Source of the DNA: an uncultured Olsenella sp.
GTDB taxonomy: Bacteria; Actinomycetota; Coriobacteriia; Coriobacteriales; Atopobiaceae
Direction: 5' to 3'
Length of the DNA: 64,000 nucleotides
NCBI GenBank assembly: GCA_900314495.1
Contig: OMVJ01000001.1
Location: 186,001 to 250,000 of the forward strand
The translations under genes were made by a program, and so were the position numbers. The notes under the pieces are model-generated. The model did no database searches. It saw only the letters and a list, made by a program, of their open reading frames with translations, and had not been told where the DNA came from. This document shows positions 29,011-37,584 of this stretch, in pieces (within the stretch, counting starts at the first letter, position 1; every line of letters begins with the position of its first letter).

Positions 29011-29038
29011 TTTGCATGACGCCCTTGGCTCGCAACAG

Positions 29039-29073
29039 AGGCGCCCCGTCCCACTGGGCAGGACGGGGCGCCT
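29039..29073 (-). terminator. Terminator of the mannitol-type PTS gene
   Basis: AGGCGCCCCGTCC (29039-29051) and GGACGGGGCGCCT (29061-29073) form a perfect 13-bp stem about 30 bp past the mtlA stop on the minus strand, followed by CTGTTGCG. The T-tract is poor. Confidence 0.7.
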
Positions 29074-29101
29074 CCTTCAGGCACGTGAGCGCGCTGGACG
29101 A

Positions 29102-30967
29102 CTAGCCAAAGCACCTCAGCAGCCAGTCCACGTCAGTGGTGGTGCGCATCTTCTCCACCACAGACTCGTCCTCGAGGGACTTTGCCACGTTGGCAAGGAC
29201 CTGCAGGTGCTCGCCGTTGGCGCCGGCAATGCCGAAGACCAGGTAGGCAATGTCATCGTCACCGCCCCACTTGATGCCGTCGGGGTACTGCAGCAGGACG
29301 ACGCAGCTCTTCTTGACGGCCTCCTTGGCGTCGTTGGTGCCATGCGGGATGGCGACGCCCATGCCCATGTACACGCTCTGCTCCTCGTCACGGCGCAGCA
29401 TGGAGTCTACGTAGCTGGGGTCAACCGCGTCGTGCCTCACCAGCAGGTCGCCGGCGGCGCGGATGGCCTCCTCGCGGGAAACGGACTTGAGGCCCAGCTT
29501 GATGCCCTCGCGGTCCATGACGATGACGTCACTCGCCGCGTTCTCGTCCTTGGCCTCTGCGGGAAGCGGTGCCTGGACGTCGCCGACGCCGGCCTCGGCG
29601 GCAGCGGACACCAGGGTGTTGTACAGGGAGTCGAGCGCGGGATTCTTGAGGAAGTTGTCGATGATCACGAACTGGGCGTTGGGCGCGCTGGCCTTGGCAC
29701 GGTCGGCAAGGTTGCGCTGGACGACGACGATCTTGGCGTCTGCAGGGACCTCGTCCACGGAGGCATGATCCACGATGACGTCGGGACGGTCCAGCTTGAT
29801 GCGGTTGTGGAAGCGGGTGGCGCCCATGGCGGAGGAGCCCATGCCGGCGTCGCAGGCAAAGACGATCTTGTCGCCGAAGCCGGTGGAGACGTTGGCGGTG
29901 GCACCGGGCTTCATCTCGGCCATGCTGTCCTTGGCCGCGTCGAAGTCCCCGGCGGGAGCGGTTCGCACGATGGGGGTGGCGATGAGGAAGGAGATTCCGG
30001 CGGCGATTGCCACGCCGATGATGGTGCTGAGCTGCGTGCCGGGCGCGGACATTGCCATGAAGGAGATGATGGAGCCGGGCGAGGCGGGGCCAACCAGGCC
30101 GCAACCGGTGAGGCTGAACCAGGTGATGGCGGCGGCGTTGCCCACGATGGGGGCGATGATGACCTTGGGGTTCATGAGAACGTAGGGGAAGTAGATCTCG
30201 TGGATGCCACCCAGGAAGTGAATGATCACGGCACCGGGAGCAGACTGACGGGCGGACTCGTCCTTGCTGAAGAAGCAGTAGGCAAGCAGGACGCCAAGGC
30301 CAGGGCCGGGGTCGGCCTCCAGCATGAACATGATGGACTTGCCCATCTCGCTCACCTGGGTGGTGCCGATGGGCGTGAAGATGCCGTGGTTGATGGCGTT
30401 GTTGAGGAAGAGGACCTTAGCCGGCTCCACGAACACCGCGAGCAGCGGGAGCAGGCTGAAGCGCATGAGCAGGTTGACGCCTGCCGTGAGGACCAAGAGG
30501 ATCGCCGTCATGAAGGGGCCGATGGCCACGTGGGCAAAGAGTGACAGCAGCAGGCCGAGGATGCCGACGGAGAAGTTGTCGACCAGCATCTCGAAGCCGG
30601 CGGGCGTCCAGCCCTTGGCCCACTCGTCCCACTTCTTGATGACCAGGCCGGCCAGCGGGCCAATCAGCATGGCCGCCATTAGCATTGTGTAGTCGGACCC
30701 GGCGATGGCGCCCACGATTGCGATGGAACCGATGACGCGGCCGCGCTTGCCGCCCACCATGTAGCCGCCCTGCCCTGCGATGAGGATGGGGATCAGGTAG
30801 GTGAGCATGGGCGAGACGATCTGCGCGAAGTCCGGGTTGGGCAGCCAGCCCGTGTCGATGAACAGCGCGGCAAGGAAACCCCAGGCGATGAACGCGCCGA
30901 TGTTGGGCATAACCATTGAGCTCAGGAACTTTCCGAACTTGGAAATTCCCTTTTGTACAGAAGCCAT
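29102..30967 (-). CDS. mtlA: PTS mannitol-type transporter, EIICBA in one chain
   Basis: The protein imports and phosphorylates a hexitol, most likely D-mannitol to mannitol-1-phosphate, using phosphate from HPr. The 621 residues comprise a membrane EIIC domain of about 340 residues (GKFLSSMVMPNIGAFIAWG; NHGIFTPIGTTQ). An EIIB domain carries the phosphocysteine loop FACDAGMGSSAMGA, and a C-terminal EIIA domain has the active histidine in GVAIPHGTNDAKE. This order and these motifs are those of the mannitol family. The ATG at 30967 follows GGAGAGGAGC. It is divergent from fruK and a SorE-like dehydrogenase; mtlD (mannitol-1-P 5-dehydrogenase) and mtlR are not in the window. Regulation by the DeoR protein downstream of fruK is likely. 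Confidence 0.93.
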   Translation of the reverse strand: MASVQKGISKFGKFLSSMVMPNIGAFIAWGFLAALFIDTGWLPNPDFAQIVSPMLTYLIPILIAGQGGYMVGGKRGRVIGSIAIVGAIAGSDYTMLMAAMLIGPLAGLVIKKWDEWAKGWTPAGFEMLVDNFSVGILGLLLSLFAHVAIGPFMTAILLVLTAGVNLLMRFSLLPLLAVFVEPAKVLFLNNAINHGIFTPIGTTQVSEMGKSIMFMLEADPGPGLGVLLAYCFFSKDESARQSAPGAVIIHFLGGIHEIYFPYVLMNPKVIIAPIVGNAAAITWFSLTGCGLVGPASPGSIISFMAMSAPGTQLSTIIGVAIAAGISFLIATPIVRTAPAGDFDAAKDSMAEMKPGATANVSTGFGDKIVFACDAGMGSSAMGATRFHNRIKLDRPDVIVDHASVDEVPADAKIVVVQRNLADRAKASAPNAQFVIIDNFLKNPALDSLYNTLVSAAAEAGVGDVQAPLPAEAKDENAASDVIVMDREGIKLGLKSVSREEAIRAAGDLLVRHDAVDPSYVDSMLRRDEEQSVYMGMGVAIPHGTNDAKEAVKKSCVVLLQYPDGIKWGGDDDIAYLVFGIAGANGEHLQVLANVAKSLEDESVVEKMRTTTDVDWLLRCFG

Positions 30968-31084
30968 AAAAGCTCCTCTCCATTTGATGTCTTTCGCCGC
31001 CTGGCGCCCAGTCCCCTCGCGCGGTTTCGCTTCCCTGCGCATATATGTGTGGGCTCGTGCCAGTCGGGATCTCTGTTGTGCTGT

Positions 31085-31159
31085 ACGAAAGGTCGCTTTC
31101 GTTACGTCGCTGTTGAATCGCTGATTCGAGTATTACATATCGATGAAACGACAGTTCAA
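31085..31159 (-). promoter_or_regulatory. Candidate mtlA promoter and TTTCG-type operator
   Basis: On the minus strand TTGAAC (31154-31159) and TAATAC (31130-31135) are 18 bp apart. The spacer contains a TCGTTTCATCGA motif, and just downstream lies the perfect dyad ACGAAAG-GTCG-CTTTCGT (31085-31102). TTTCG-rich sites are typical DeoR-family operators. A second dyad, GAATC-GCT-GATTC, is at 31115-31127. Confidence 0.55.
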
Positions 31160-31243
31160 TATTTTGTTATGTTCCCGTAAACGGCCCAGATTTTGGGGTC
31201 AACGGGCTGCTTAGCCCCAATTCCATGAAAATTAATCATCTGC

Positions 31244-31336
31244 TTGACTTTCGTTTCGCAAGTCGTAGGATGAAGTCAGTCGTTGATGAATCGTAAGTAT
31301 TACCGCTTGAAATTGTTGTTTCGTAAGTCGTTAGGA
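31244..31336 (+). promoter_or_regulatory. fruK promoter with two DeoR-type operator repeats
   Basis: TTGACT (31244-31249) and TAGGAT (31266-31271) are 16 bp apart. TTTCGTTTCG (31249-31258), a classic DeoR-family motif, fills the spacer. A near-identical repeat unit occurs twice: TTTCGCAAGTCG-TAGGA at 31254-31270 over the -10, and TTTCGTAAGTCGTTAGGA at 31319-31336 over the fruK Shine-Dalgarno. A repressor on both sites would cover the promoter and the early transcribed region. Confidence 0.65.
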
Positions 31337-31346
31337 GGTTGTCGGC

Positions 31347-32276
31347 ATGATTCACACCGTCACGCTCAACCCGGCGCTGGACAAGACCGCACAGGTACCC
31401 AGCTTCACGGTCGACGAGGTGAACCGCATCACCCAGCTGCGCACAGACGCCGGCGGCAAGGGCATCAACGTCAGCAAGGTGATCAGGGAGCTTGGTGGTG
31501 ACTCCTGCGCCTGGGCAGTCCTGGGAGGGGCCACGGGCAAGAGCATCAGGGACGCGCTCGACCAGCAGGGCATCACCTGCAAGGCCTTCGAGGTGGAGGG
31601 CGAGACGAGGACCAACCTCAAGGTCGTCGACCCCGAGCTCGGCACCCACACGGACATCAACGAGCCCGGTCCCGAGGTCACGGACGCCCAGCTCGACGCC
31701 ATGCTGGCCCAGCTGGTCCAGGAGGTGCACCAGGGCGACATCGTCGTCCTGTCCGGCTCCCTCCCCCGCGGCGCCAGCGTGGACACCTACGCGCGCTGGA
31801 CCGCCACCTGCAAGGACCACGGCGCACTAGTCTTCCTGGACGCGGACGGCGACAAGCTTGCCGCCGGAATCCAGGCGGGCCCAGACCTGATCAAGCCCAA
31901 CGAGATCGAGCTCGGCGCCATGCTCGGCCGCAAGCTGGCCACCGACAAGGACATTGCCCAGGCCGCACGGGAGATGGTGGCCAAGGGCGTCCGCAACGTG
32001 GTCGTCTCCATGGGTGGCGCAGGCGCGCTCTTCGTGGACGGGGACACCGTAGTCAAGGGCGGAGCGGTCAAGGTTCCCGTTGGTTCCACCGTGGGCGCTG
32101 GCGATTCGGTGGTCGCTGCCCTGGCCTACGCAACCGACAAGGGCCTCTCGCTGGACGAGACCGTCCGTCTGGCCATGGCCACCGGCGCGGCGAACGTCAT
32201 GCAGTCCGGAACGCAGGCAGCTCCCCGCAGCCTGGTGGACTCGCTGGTCCAGAAGGTAGAGGTCACGCGCCTCTAG
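31347..32276 (+). CDS. fruK: 1-phosphofructokinase (PfkB family)
   Basis: The enzyme most likely phosphorylates D-fructose-1-phosphate to fructose-1,6-bisphosphate with ATP. The 309-residue protein opens with IHTVTLNPALDKT and carries the PfkB signatures AGGKGINVSKVI and VGAGDS (catalytic aspartate in GAGDS). LSGSLPRG and LIKPNEIEL, shared by FruK and tagatose-6-phosphate kinase, are also present. The ATG follows TTAGGAGG. Unlike typical fru operons there is no fructose PTS here; the neighbours are a mannitol-type PTS and a polyol-phosphate dehydrogenase. Tagatose-6-phosphate kinase is the main alternative. Confidence 0.9.
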   Translation: MIHTVTLNPALDKTAQVPSFTVDEVNRITQLRTDAGGKGINVSKVIRELGGDSCAWAVLGGATGKSIRDALDQQGITCKAFEVEGETRTNLKVVDPELGTHTDINEPGPEVTDAQLDAMLAQLVQEVHQGDIVVLSGSLPRGASVDTYARWTATCKDHGALVFLDADGDKLAAGIQAGPDLIKPNEIELGAMLGRKLATDKDIAQAAREMVAKGVRNVVVSMGGAGALFVDGDTVVKGGAVKVPVGSTVGAGDSVVAALAYATDKGLSLDETVRLAMATGAANVMQSGTQAAPRSLVDSLVQKVEVTRL

Positions 32277-32336
32277 GCGCACGCACTGCCCCCTCGGGGG
32301 AGACGTCAAGGAAGCCGGCACGGCCGGCACAAGAAG

Positions 32337-32352
32337 GTGCCCCACGGGGCAC
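32337..32352 (+). promoter_or_regulatory. mRNA hairpin ahead of the SorE-like gene
   Basis: The GTGCCCC/GGGGCAC palindrome lies immediately upstream of the GGAAGGAG ribosome-binding site. It may mark an RNA processing or stability site between fruK and the dehydrogenase; no promoter is obvious in the 91-bp gap. Confidence 0.4.
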
Positions 32353-32367
32353 GGAAGGAGAACCATC

Positions 32368-33633
32368 ATGCAAGCCAAGGCAGTCAGGCTCCACGCGGCA
32401 ATGGACCTCAGGCTCGACGAGTTCGAGCTCCCGCAGATCAAGGACGACGAGATGCTGGTGAAGGTCGTCTCCGACTCCATCTGCATGTCCACCTACAAGA
32501 TGGCCAAGCTGGGCGTTGACCACAAGCGCGTCCACGCGGACGTTGCCGACCACCCCGCCATCACCGGCCACGAGTTCGCCGGCGACATCGTTGAGGTGGG
32601 CGCCAAGTACAAGGACCTCTACAAGCCCGGCCAGAAGTTCACCATTCAGCCCGCCATCAACTACAAGGGCTCCATGGACTCCCCCGGCTACTCCTACGAG
32701 TTCTGCGGCGGCGACGCCACCTACTGCATCCTCCCGCACGAGATCTTCGACACCAACAGCTTCCTGGTCTTCAACGGCGAGGCCTACTACCAGGCCTCCC
32801 TGGCCGAGCCCCTGTCCTGCTCCATCGGCGCCCTCAACGCCGCCTACCACACCCACATGGGCGTGTACACCCACGACATGGGCATCAAGGAGGGCGGCAA
32901 CATGGCCATCATGGCAGGTGCCGGCCCCATGGGCCTGGGCTGCCTGACCTACGCCATCCACCGCGACCGCAAGCCCGGCCTGCTGGTGGTTGCGGACATC
33001 AACCAGGAGCGCCTGGACCGCGCGGCCGCGCTCTTCCCGCCCGAGCAGACCAAGGCCGAGACGGGCGTGGAGCTGCACTTCGTCAACACCGGCACCACGG
33101 ACGACCCGGTGGCCCTGCTCCGCGGCATCACCGACGGCAAGGGCTACGACGACGTGCTCTGCTACGCCCCCGTCGCCGCGGTCGTCACCCAGTCCAGCCT
33201 GATCCTGGGCCGCGACGGCTGCCTCAACTTCTTCGCCGGCCCCACCGACAAGAACTTCTCGGCCCCCATCAACTTCTACGAGGTGCACTACGGCTCCACC
33301 CACGTCATGGGCACCACGGGCGGTAACACCTCCGACATGATCGAGTCCCTGGAGCTCACCGCGGCCGGCCGCATGGACCCCGCAGTCATGGTCACCCACA
33401 TCGGCGGCCTGGACGCCGCGGCCGAGACCACCTGCAACCTGCCCAAGATCCCGGGTGGCAAGAAGCTCATCTACACCCACATCAGCATGCCGCTCATCGC
33501 CCTGGACGACCTGCGCTCCCGCGAGGCTGAGGACCCGCGGTACGGCGAGCTCGCCAGCATCGTGGAGGGCAACAAGGGCCTGTGGTGCCCCGCGGCAGAG
33601 CGCTACCTGCTCTCCCACTGGACGCAGGAGTAG
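32368..33633 (+). CDS. SorE-like zinc-dependent polyol-phosphate / ketose-1-phosphate oxidoreductase
   Basis: The 421-residue protein is a medium-chain dehydrogenase. It has a Rossmann motif (GAGPMGLG) and catalytic-zinc ligands in the family form (Cys39 in SICMSTYK, His68-Glu69 in GHEFAG, Glu in LAEPLSC). It closely resembles L-sorbose-1-phosphate reductase (SorE), sharing MLVKVVSDSICMSTYK, YKGSMDSPGYSY, NFFAGPTDK and THVMGTTGGNT. SorE interconverts sorbose-1-P and glucitol-6-P, acting at the carbon next to the phosphorylated one. With a mannitol PTS and FruK in the same locus, the likely reaction here is mannitol-1-P to fructose-1-P. That substrate is inference; the family assignment is firm. 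The ATG has GGAAGGAG upstream. A terminator follows. Confidence 0.88.
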   Translation: MQAKAVRLHAAMDLRLDEFELPQIKDDEMLVKVVSDSICMSTYKMAKLGVDHKRVHADVADHPAITGHEFAGDIVEVGAKYKDLYKPGQKFTIQPAINYKGSMDSPGYSYEFCGGDATYCILPHEIFDTNSFLVFNGEAYYQASLAEPLSCSIGALNAAYHTHMGVYTHDMGIKEGGNMAIMAGAGPMGLGCLTYAIHRDRKPGLLVVADINQERLDRAAALFPPEQTKAETGVELHFVNTGTTDDPVALLRGITDGKGYDDVLCYAPVAAVVTQSSLILGRDGCLNFFAGPTDKNFSAPINFYEVHYGSTHVMGTTGGNTSDMIESLELTAAGRMDPAVMVTHIGGLDAAAETTCNLPKIPGGKKLIYTHISMPLIALDDLRSREAEDPRYGELASIVEGNKGLWCPAAERYLLSHWTQE

Positions 33634-33686
33634 CCGCCAGCCGCTAGCAACCGGCTAGCCTCATCACAACCAAAACCTCTCCACTG

Positions 33687-33718
33687 GGCGCCAAGCGGAC
33701 TCCTCACCGCTTGGCGCC
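33687..33718 (+). terminator. Terminator after the fruK / SorE-like unit
   Basis: GGCGCCAAGCGG (33687-33698) and CCGCTTGGCGCC (33707-33718) form a perfect 12-bp stem, followed by ACTCTTTAC. It separates the dehydrogenase from the DeoR gene. Confidence 0.85.
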
Positions 33719-33836
33719 ACTCTTTACTCGGGTGCGGCGCAAAATGTTAGCCAAGGCAACCTGTGGCGCGGGCCCCCGCACCATGCGCATTGCGTTCTGG
33801 TAGCATGTGGCCCAGGCGACTAGGCAGGAGTGAAGC

Positions 33837-34598
33837 ATGGACATGGAGGACAGGCGCTCGGAGATTGTCTCCCTCGTCAACCGCGAGGGCAGCGTCTCGC
33901 TTACCCAGCTGAAGGTCAGGTTCCCGGACGTCAGCGAGACGACGCTTCGCACGGACCTGAAGGTGCTGGACGGCCAGCGCCTCATCATCCGCGTCCACGG
34001 CGGCGCCAAGTCCGTCGGGTTCGCCATTGGCACGGACGACCTGCTGGTCAACCGGTCCGCGCGGCGATCGCAGGAGAAGCTAGAGATAGCCAACAAGGCC
34101 GTCCGCCTCATTCGCGAGAACACCACCATCTACATGGACTCCGGCAGCTCCACCACGGCCCTGGCATCTGTCATGCCAGACCTCAGGCTCTACGTGTTCA
34201 CCAACTCGCTCACCGTCGCCAACGAGCTCGCCCGTCTGGAGAAGGTCACCACCTACATTGTGGGCGGCCGCCTCAACACCTCCTCCATGAGCACGGCCGG
34301 CGGCACCACCATCGAGAAGGTCTCGACCCTGGGCTTTGACCAGCTCTTCCTAGGCGTCACCGGCCTCACCCGCCACGCGGGCTTCACCTGCGGCTCCGAC
34401 GACGAGGCGGTGCTCAAGCGGACGCTGGTGCAGAACGCGTCGGACACCGTGGTCCTCATGGACTCCAGCAAGGTCGGCCGCCAGTTCACCTTCCCCATCT
34501 GCAGGCTGGGGGACGTGGACACCGTGGTCACGGACGCAGAGGGCCTGGGCGGGGAGCTTCCCTCCGTCTGCAGTTCCGCGGGCGTCACCCTGCTGTAG
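33837..34598 (+). CDS. DeoR-family transcriptional regulator
   Basis: The 253-residue protein has an N-terminal winged helix-turn-helix (RRSEIVSLVNREGSVSLTQL; ETTLRTDLKVLDGQ) ending in RVHGGA. A C-terminal sugar-phosphate-binding domain of the isomerase-like fold contains MDSGSSTTALA, YIVGGRLN and MDSSKVGRQ. Such proteins usually repress sugar or polyol genes and release DNA on binding a phosphorylated intermediate. The ATG has CAGGAG upstream. It follows the fruK / SorE-like unit after a terminator. TTTCG-type repeats in the mtlA-fruK intergenic region are its probable targets. Fructose-1-phosphate would be a sensible inducer; that is inference. Confidence 0.9.
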   Translation: MDMEDRRSEIVSLVNREGSVSLTQLKVRFPDVSETTLRTDLKVLDGQRLIIRVHGGAKSVGFAIGTDDLLVNRSARRSQEKLEIANKAVRLIRENTTIYMDSGSSTTALASVMPDLRLYVFTNSLTVANELARLEKVTTYIVGGRLNTSSMSTAGGTTIEKVSTLGFDQLFLGVTGLTRHAGFTCGSDDEAVLKRTLVQNASDTVVLMDSSKVGRQFTFPICRLGDVDTVVTDAEGLGGELPSVCSSAGVTLL

Positions 34599-34622
34599 CC
34601 GCCTCCTTCCCCAAGCCTGCCA

Positions 34623-35447
34623 CTAGCGGCGCCCGCGCCTGCAGAGCTCCCAGAAGACCACGGCAGAGCTTGCCGCGACGTTCAGCGAGTCGACCCCGTG
34701 CGCCATGGGAATGATGACCGTTCGGTCGCAGCCGGCAATGGTCTTCTGCCGCAGACCCGTCCCCTCCGTGCCAAAGAAGAGGGCGAGCTTGTCCTCCCCC
34801 GCCAAGAGGGGGTCGTCCAGCGGAATGGCATCCTCGCGCAGGGCCAGGGCGGCGCAGCAGAAGCCCTGCCCATGCAGCAGGTCCAGCGCGTCCTGGGGCC
34901 AGGTGCCCCCGCAGCGCGCCCACGGCACCTGGAAGACGGTCCCCATGGAGACGCGCACCGCCCGCCGCGTGAAGGGGTCCGCGCAATCGGGTGCCACCAG
35001 AATCGCGTCCACCCCCAAGGCCGCGGCAGACCTGAAGACCGCGCCCACGTTACTCACGTCCACGAGGCCCTCCAGCACCGCCACGCGACGCGCGCCGGCC
35101 AGCACCGCACCCGGACTGGGTGGAATCGGTCTCCGGAAGGCCATGAGGGGCCCTCGGTTCACGTTGTAGCCGGTAAGGTCGCGCGCCTCCTCCGCACTCA
35201 GCACGAAGACCGGGAAGTCCGCCGGCAGGTGACTCGCCAAGCGCTCCGCCGCCCCAAGGCGGCTCTCGTCCGTCAGCATGGAGAGGGGCGCCAGGCCAGA
35301 GCGCAGGGCAACGTCTATTACGTAGGGTGACTCGGCAATGAGCACGCCCTTCTGCGGCTCCAGCTTGTTGCGCAGCTGGTGGTCGGTCAGGCGGGCGTAG
35401 ACGTCCAGCCTGCTATCAGCTTGGCCTAACGGTCGTAGCAATGTCAT
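34623..35447 (-). CDS. TrmH/SpoU-family RNA 2'-O-methyltransferase
   Basis: The enzyme transfers a methyl group from S-adenosylmethionine to a ribose 2'-OH of rRNA or tRNA. The 274-residue protein has an N-terminal substrate-binding region and a C-terminal SPOUT knot with all three motifs: VSNVGAVFRSAAALGVDAIL, FFGTEGTGLRQ and IPMAHGVDSLNVAASSAV. The ATG at 35447 is preceded by AAGGGATGGG. It is convergent with the DeoR gene (24 bp between stops) and divergent from the L,D-transpeptidase gene. The exact target nucleotide is unknown. Confidence 0.9.
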   Translation of the reverse strand: MTLLRPLGQADSRLDVYARLTDHQLRNKLEPQKGVLIAESPYVIDVALRSGLAPLSMLTDESRLGAAERLASHLPADFPVFVLSAEEARDLTGYNVNRGPLMAFRRPIPPSPGAVLAGARRVAVLEGLVDVSNVGAVFRSAAALGVDAILVAPDCADPFTRRAVRVSMGTVFQVPWARCGGTWPQDALDLLHGQGFCCAALALREDAIPLDDPLLAGEDKLALFFGTEGTGLRQKTIAGCDRTVIIPMAHGVDSLNVAASSAVVFWELCRRGRR

Positions 35448-35576
35448 GAATCACCCATCCCTTGAAAGCATCTTTTTGCTGTGGGGTACCATACCGACTG
35501 TACGCAATGGAGCAACCGTTTGCAAAACAACCCTCGCGCACCAGGCGCGAGCATCCATAAAGAGGGGTAGATTAAA

Positions 35577-37451
35577 TTGTTTGACTCCACTGAGGACAGT
35601 GCACCGCACAAGCGGCCCAAGCACTTCAAGGTACCTGCCAGCTACTCGCCGGAGGAGGACGCCAAGCCAGCTCCAGAGCAGCTAGCACCCGAGGTTGATT
35701 CCCCGGCCGAAGACTCCCCCACCGCTGCACCTTCGGCAGGTTCCGCCGGCGAGGCCACCGCACCCACGGTTGCCGAGCCCGCTTCCCAGGCAGAGGAAGC
35801 CACGCCCGCGGAAGGCCAAGCCGACGCGGCCACCGCAACGCCCGATCAGGCTCCCGAGCAGACGCCCGAAGAGCCGGCGGATACCGCCGCGCAGACGCAG
35901 GTGGCCCCCCGCCCCGCGGTGGACGCCAGCGCCATCCCCGTCGTGACGCCACTCCCCGCCTCCCCAACGGACCCCAACCACCAGAGGTACTCCAACCCCG
36001 GCGACCTTCCCACCCCGGGCGCGCCCGAGCCCAAGCACCACGCGGGCAAGGCGGTCGGCATCGCCCTCGGTGCCGTAGCCGTGACCCTGGCGGCCATCTA
36101 CGTTGGGGGCGCCACCTACTTCGGCTCCCACTACCTGCCCAACACCACGGTCAACGGAAGCGACGTCTCGCTCAAGTCCGAGGTGGAGCTCGCCAGCAAG
36201 ATCACGGAGGACGGAGTCAACTTCTCGACCACCGTCTCGGGCCTCAACCTGAGCTTCCAGGTCAACGGAGCAGACATCGGTCTCGCGTACGACGGCAATG
36301 CGTACGCCAAGGACGCCCTCTCTCAGCAGAACGCGTGGGAGTGGCCCGTTGCCGCCTTCCAGAGCAACAGCCTCACCGTGACGCAGGACGTCGCATACGA
36401 CGCAGAGAAGCTCTCCACCATAGTCAAGACGGCGACGGACCAGCTCAACGCGACGGCGGCACAGCCCACCAACGCGGGCATCTCGTACGACGCAACCCAG
36501 AAGACTTGGGTCATCACGCCCGACGCCGTGGGCACCGCCGTGGACGAGGCAACGGTGCAGTCCATAGTGGCAACTGGAATCGCCCAGCTGCAGAGGGAGA
36601 TAACAATAGACGACTCCGCCCTGGTGCAGCCCACCATCAAGGCGGACGACCCACGCCTTGCCAGCGTGCTGGAGCAGGCAAACGCCCTCTCCACGGCAAC
36701 CATCCCGCTGACGGTCAAGGACCAGGAGGTCGCACAGGTCACGTCGGACCAGATCAACGGCTGGCTGGGCGTGGACCAGAACTTCGCCCTCACCGTCAAC
36801 TCCGACGCCGTGACCACGTGGGCCAAGGGCGACCTCTCCAAGGCGCTGGACAGCGTCAACACCCAGCGCACCTACACGCGGCCCGACGGCAAGTCCGTCA
36901 CCGTCTCTGGCGGCACCTATGGCTGGAACATCGACGGCGCGGCGCTGGCGCAGACCATAGTCAGCAACCTGCAGGCTGGCAACACCGGCGCCATCGCGGT
37001 GCCCATGAAGTCCGAGGCGGAGACCTGGGCCCCCGGCGGGCAGGACTGGGGCAAGCGCTACCTGGACGTGGACCTTGCCGCGCAGCACGTGTACTTCTAC
37101 GACGAGTCCGGCAGCGTCATCTGGGAGTCCGATCTCGTCTCCGGTGACCCCACGGAGAAGAACCAGACCCCGGAGGGCGTGTACTACGTGGACGCCAAGA
37201 TGACGGACCAGACCCTCAAGGGCCTGGACGAGAACCACGACAACCAGCCGGACTACACAAGCGAGGTCAAGTACTGGATGCCCTTCATCGGCAACCTGGT
37301 GGCCTTCCACGACGCAAGCTGGCGTGGCTCGTTTGGCGGCACCATCTACCAGGGCAACGGCTCGCACGGTTGCATCAACCTGCCCGCCTCCAAGGCGGCG
37401 GAGCTCTACAACCTGGTCAAGGTGGGCGACGTGGTGGTGACGCACCAGTAG
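35577..37451 (+). CDS. Membrane-anchored L,D-transpeptidase (YkuD domain)
   Basis: The 624-residue protein probably makes 3-3 peptidoglycan cross-links or attaches proteins to the wall. About 160 cytoplasmic residues rich in Pro/Ala/Glu precede one membrane span (AVGIALGAVAVTLAAIYVGG). Extracytoplasmic repeats of the peptidoglycan-binding type follow, then a YkuD catalytic domain. The catalytic motif is present in full: HDASWRG, then GSHGCINLP with the nucleophilic cysteine. The start is TTG at 35577, chosen for AGAGGGG 9 bp upstream. It stands alone; TTGAAA with TACCAT 19 bp downstream (35460-35490) could be its promoter. A strong terminator follows. Confidence 0.92.
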   Translation: MFDSTEDSAPHKRPKHFKVPASYSPEEDAKPAPEQLAPEVDSPAEDSPTAAPSAGSAGEATAPTVAEPASQAEEATPAEGQADAATATPDQAPEQTPEEPADTAAQTQVAPRPAVDASAIPVVTPLPASPTDPNHQRYSNPGDLPTPGAPEPKHHAGKAVGIALGAVAVTLAAIYVGGATYFGSHYLPNTTVNGSDVSLKSEVELASKITEDGVNFSTTVSGLNLSFQVNGADIGLAYDGNAYAKDALSQQNAWEWPVAAFQSNSLTVTQDVAYDAEKLSTIVKTATDQLNATAAQPTNAGISYDATQKTWVITPDAVGTAVDEATVQSIVATGIAQLQREITIDDSALVQPTIKADDPRLASVLEQANALSTATIPLTVKDQEVAQVTSDQINGWLGVDQNFALTVNSDAVTTWAKGDLSKALDSVNTQRTYTRPDGKSVTVSGGTYGWNIDGAALAQTIVSNLQAGNTGAIAVPMKSEAETWAPGGQDWGKRYLDVDLAAQHVYFYDESGSVIWESDLVSGDPTEKNQTPEGVYYVDAKMTDQTLKGLDENHDNQPDYTSEVKYWMPFIGNLVAFHDASWRGSFGGTIYQGNGSHGCINLPASKAAELYNLVKVGDVVVTHQ

Positions 37452-37505
37452 GTCGGCGGACTCTGACCTGCGGACACTTGCAACGTCTGGCCTACGGATT
37501 GGCCG

Positions 37506-37541
37506 CTACCCCACAACCGAAGCCCTTCGGTTGTGGGGTAG
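37506..37541 (+). terminator. Terminator of the L,D-transpeptidase gene (repeated hairpin copy 1)
   Basis: CTACCCCACAACCGAA (37506-37521) and TTCGGTTGTGGGGTAG (37526-37541) form a perfect 16-bp stem with a GCCC loop, followed by TTCTTCTCT. It shares its stem sequence with the next hairpin at 37585-37622. Confidence 0.85.
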
Positions 37542-37584
37542 TTCTTCTCTAGGCCTTTTACCTGCGCAAATGTTCGAAAAAAGC

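Noticed and set aside
35460-35490. Confident promoter for the L,D-transpeptidase gene
   Set aside because: TTGAAA and TACCAT are 19 bp apart and the region also serves the divergent methyltransferase gene, so it is mentioned only as a possibility.
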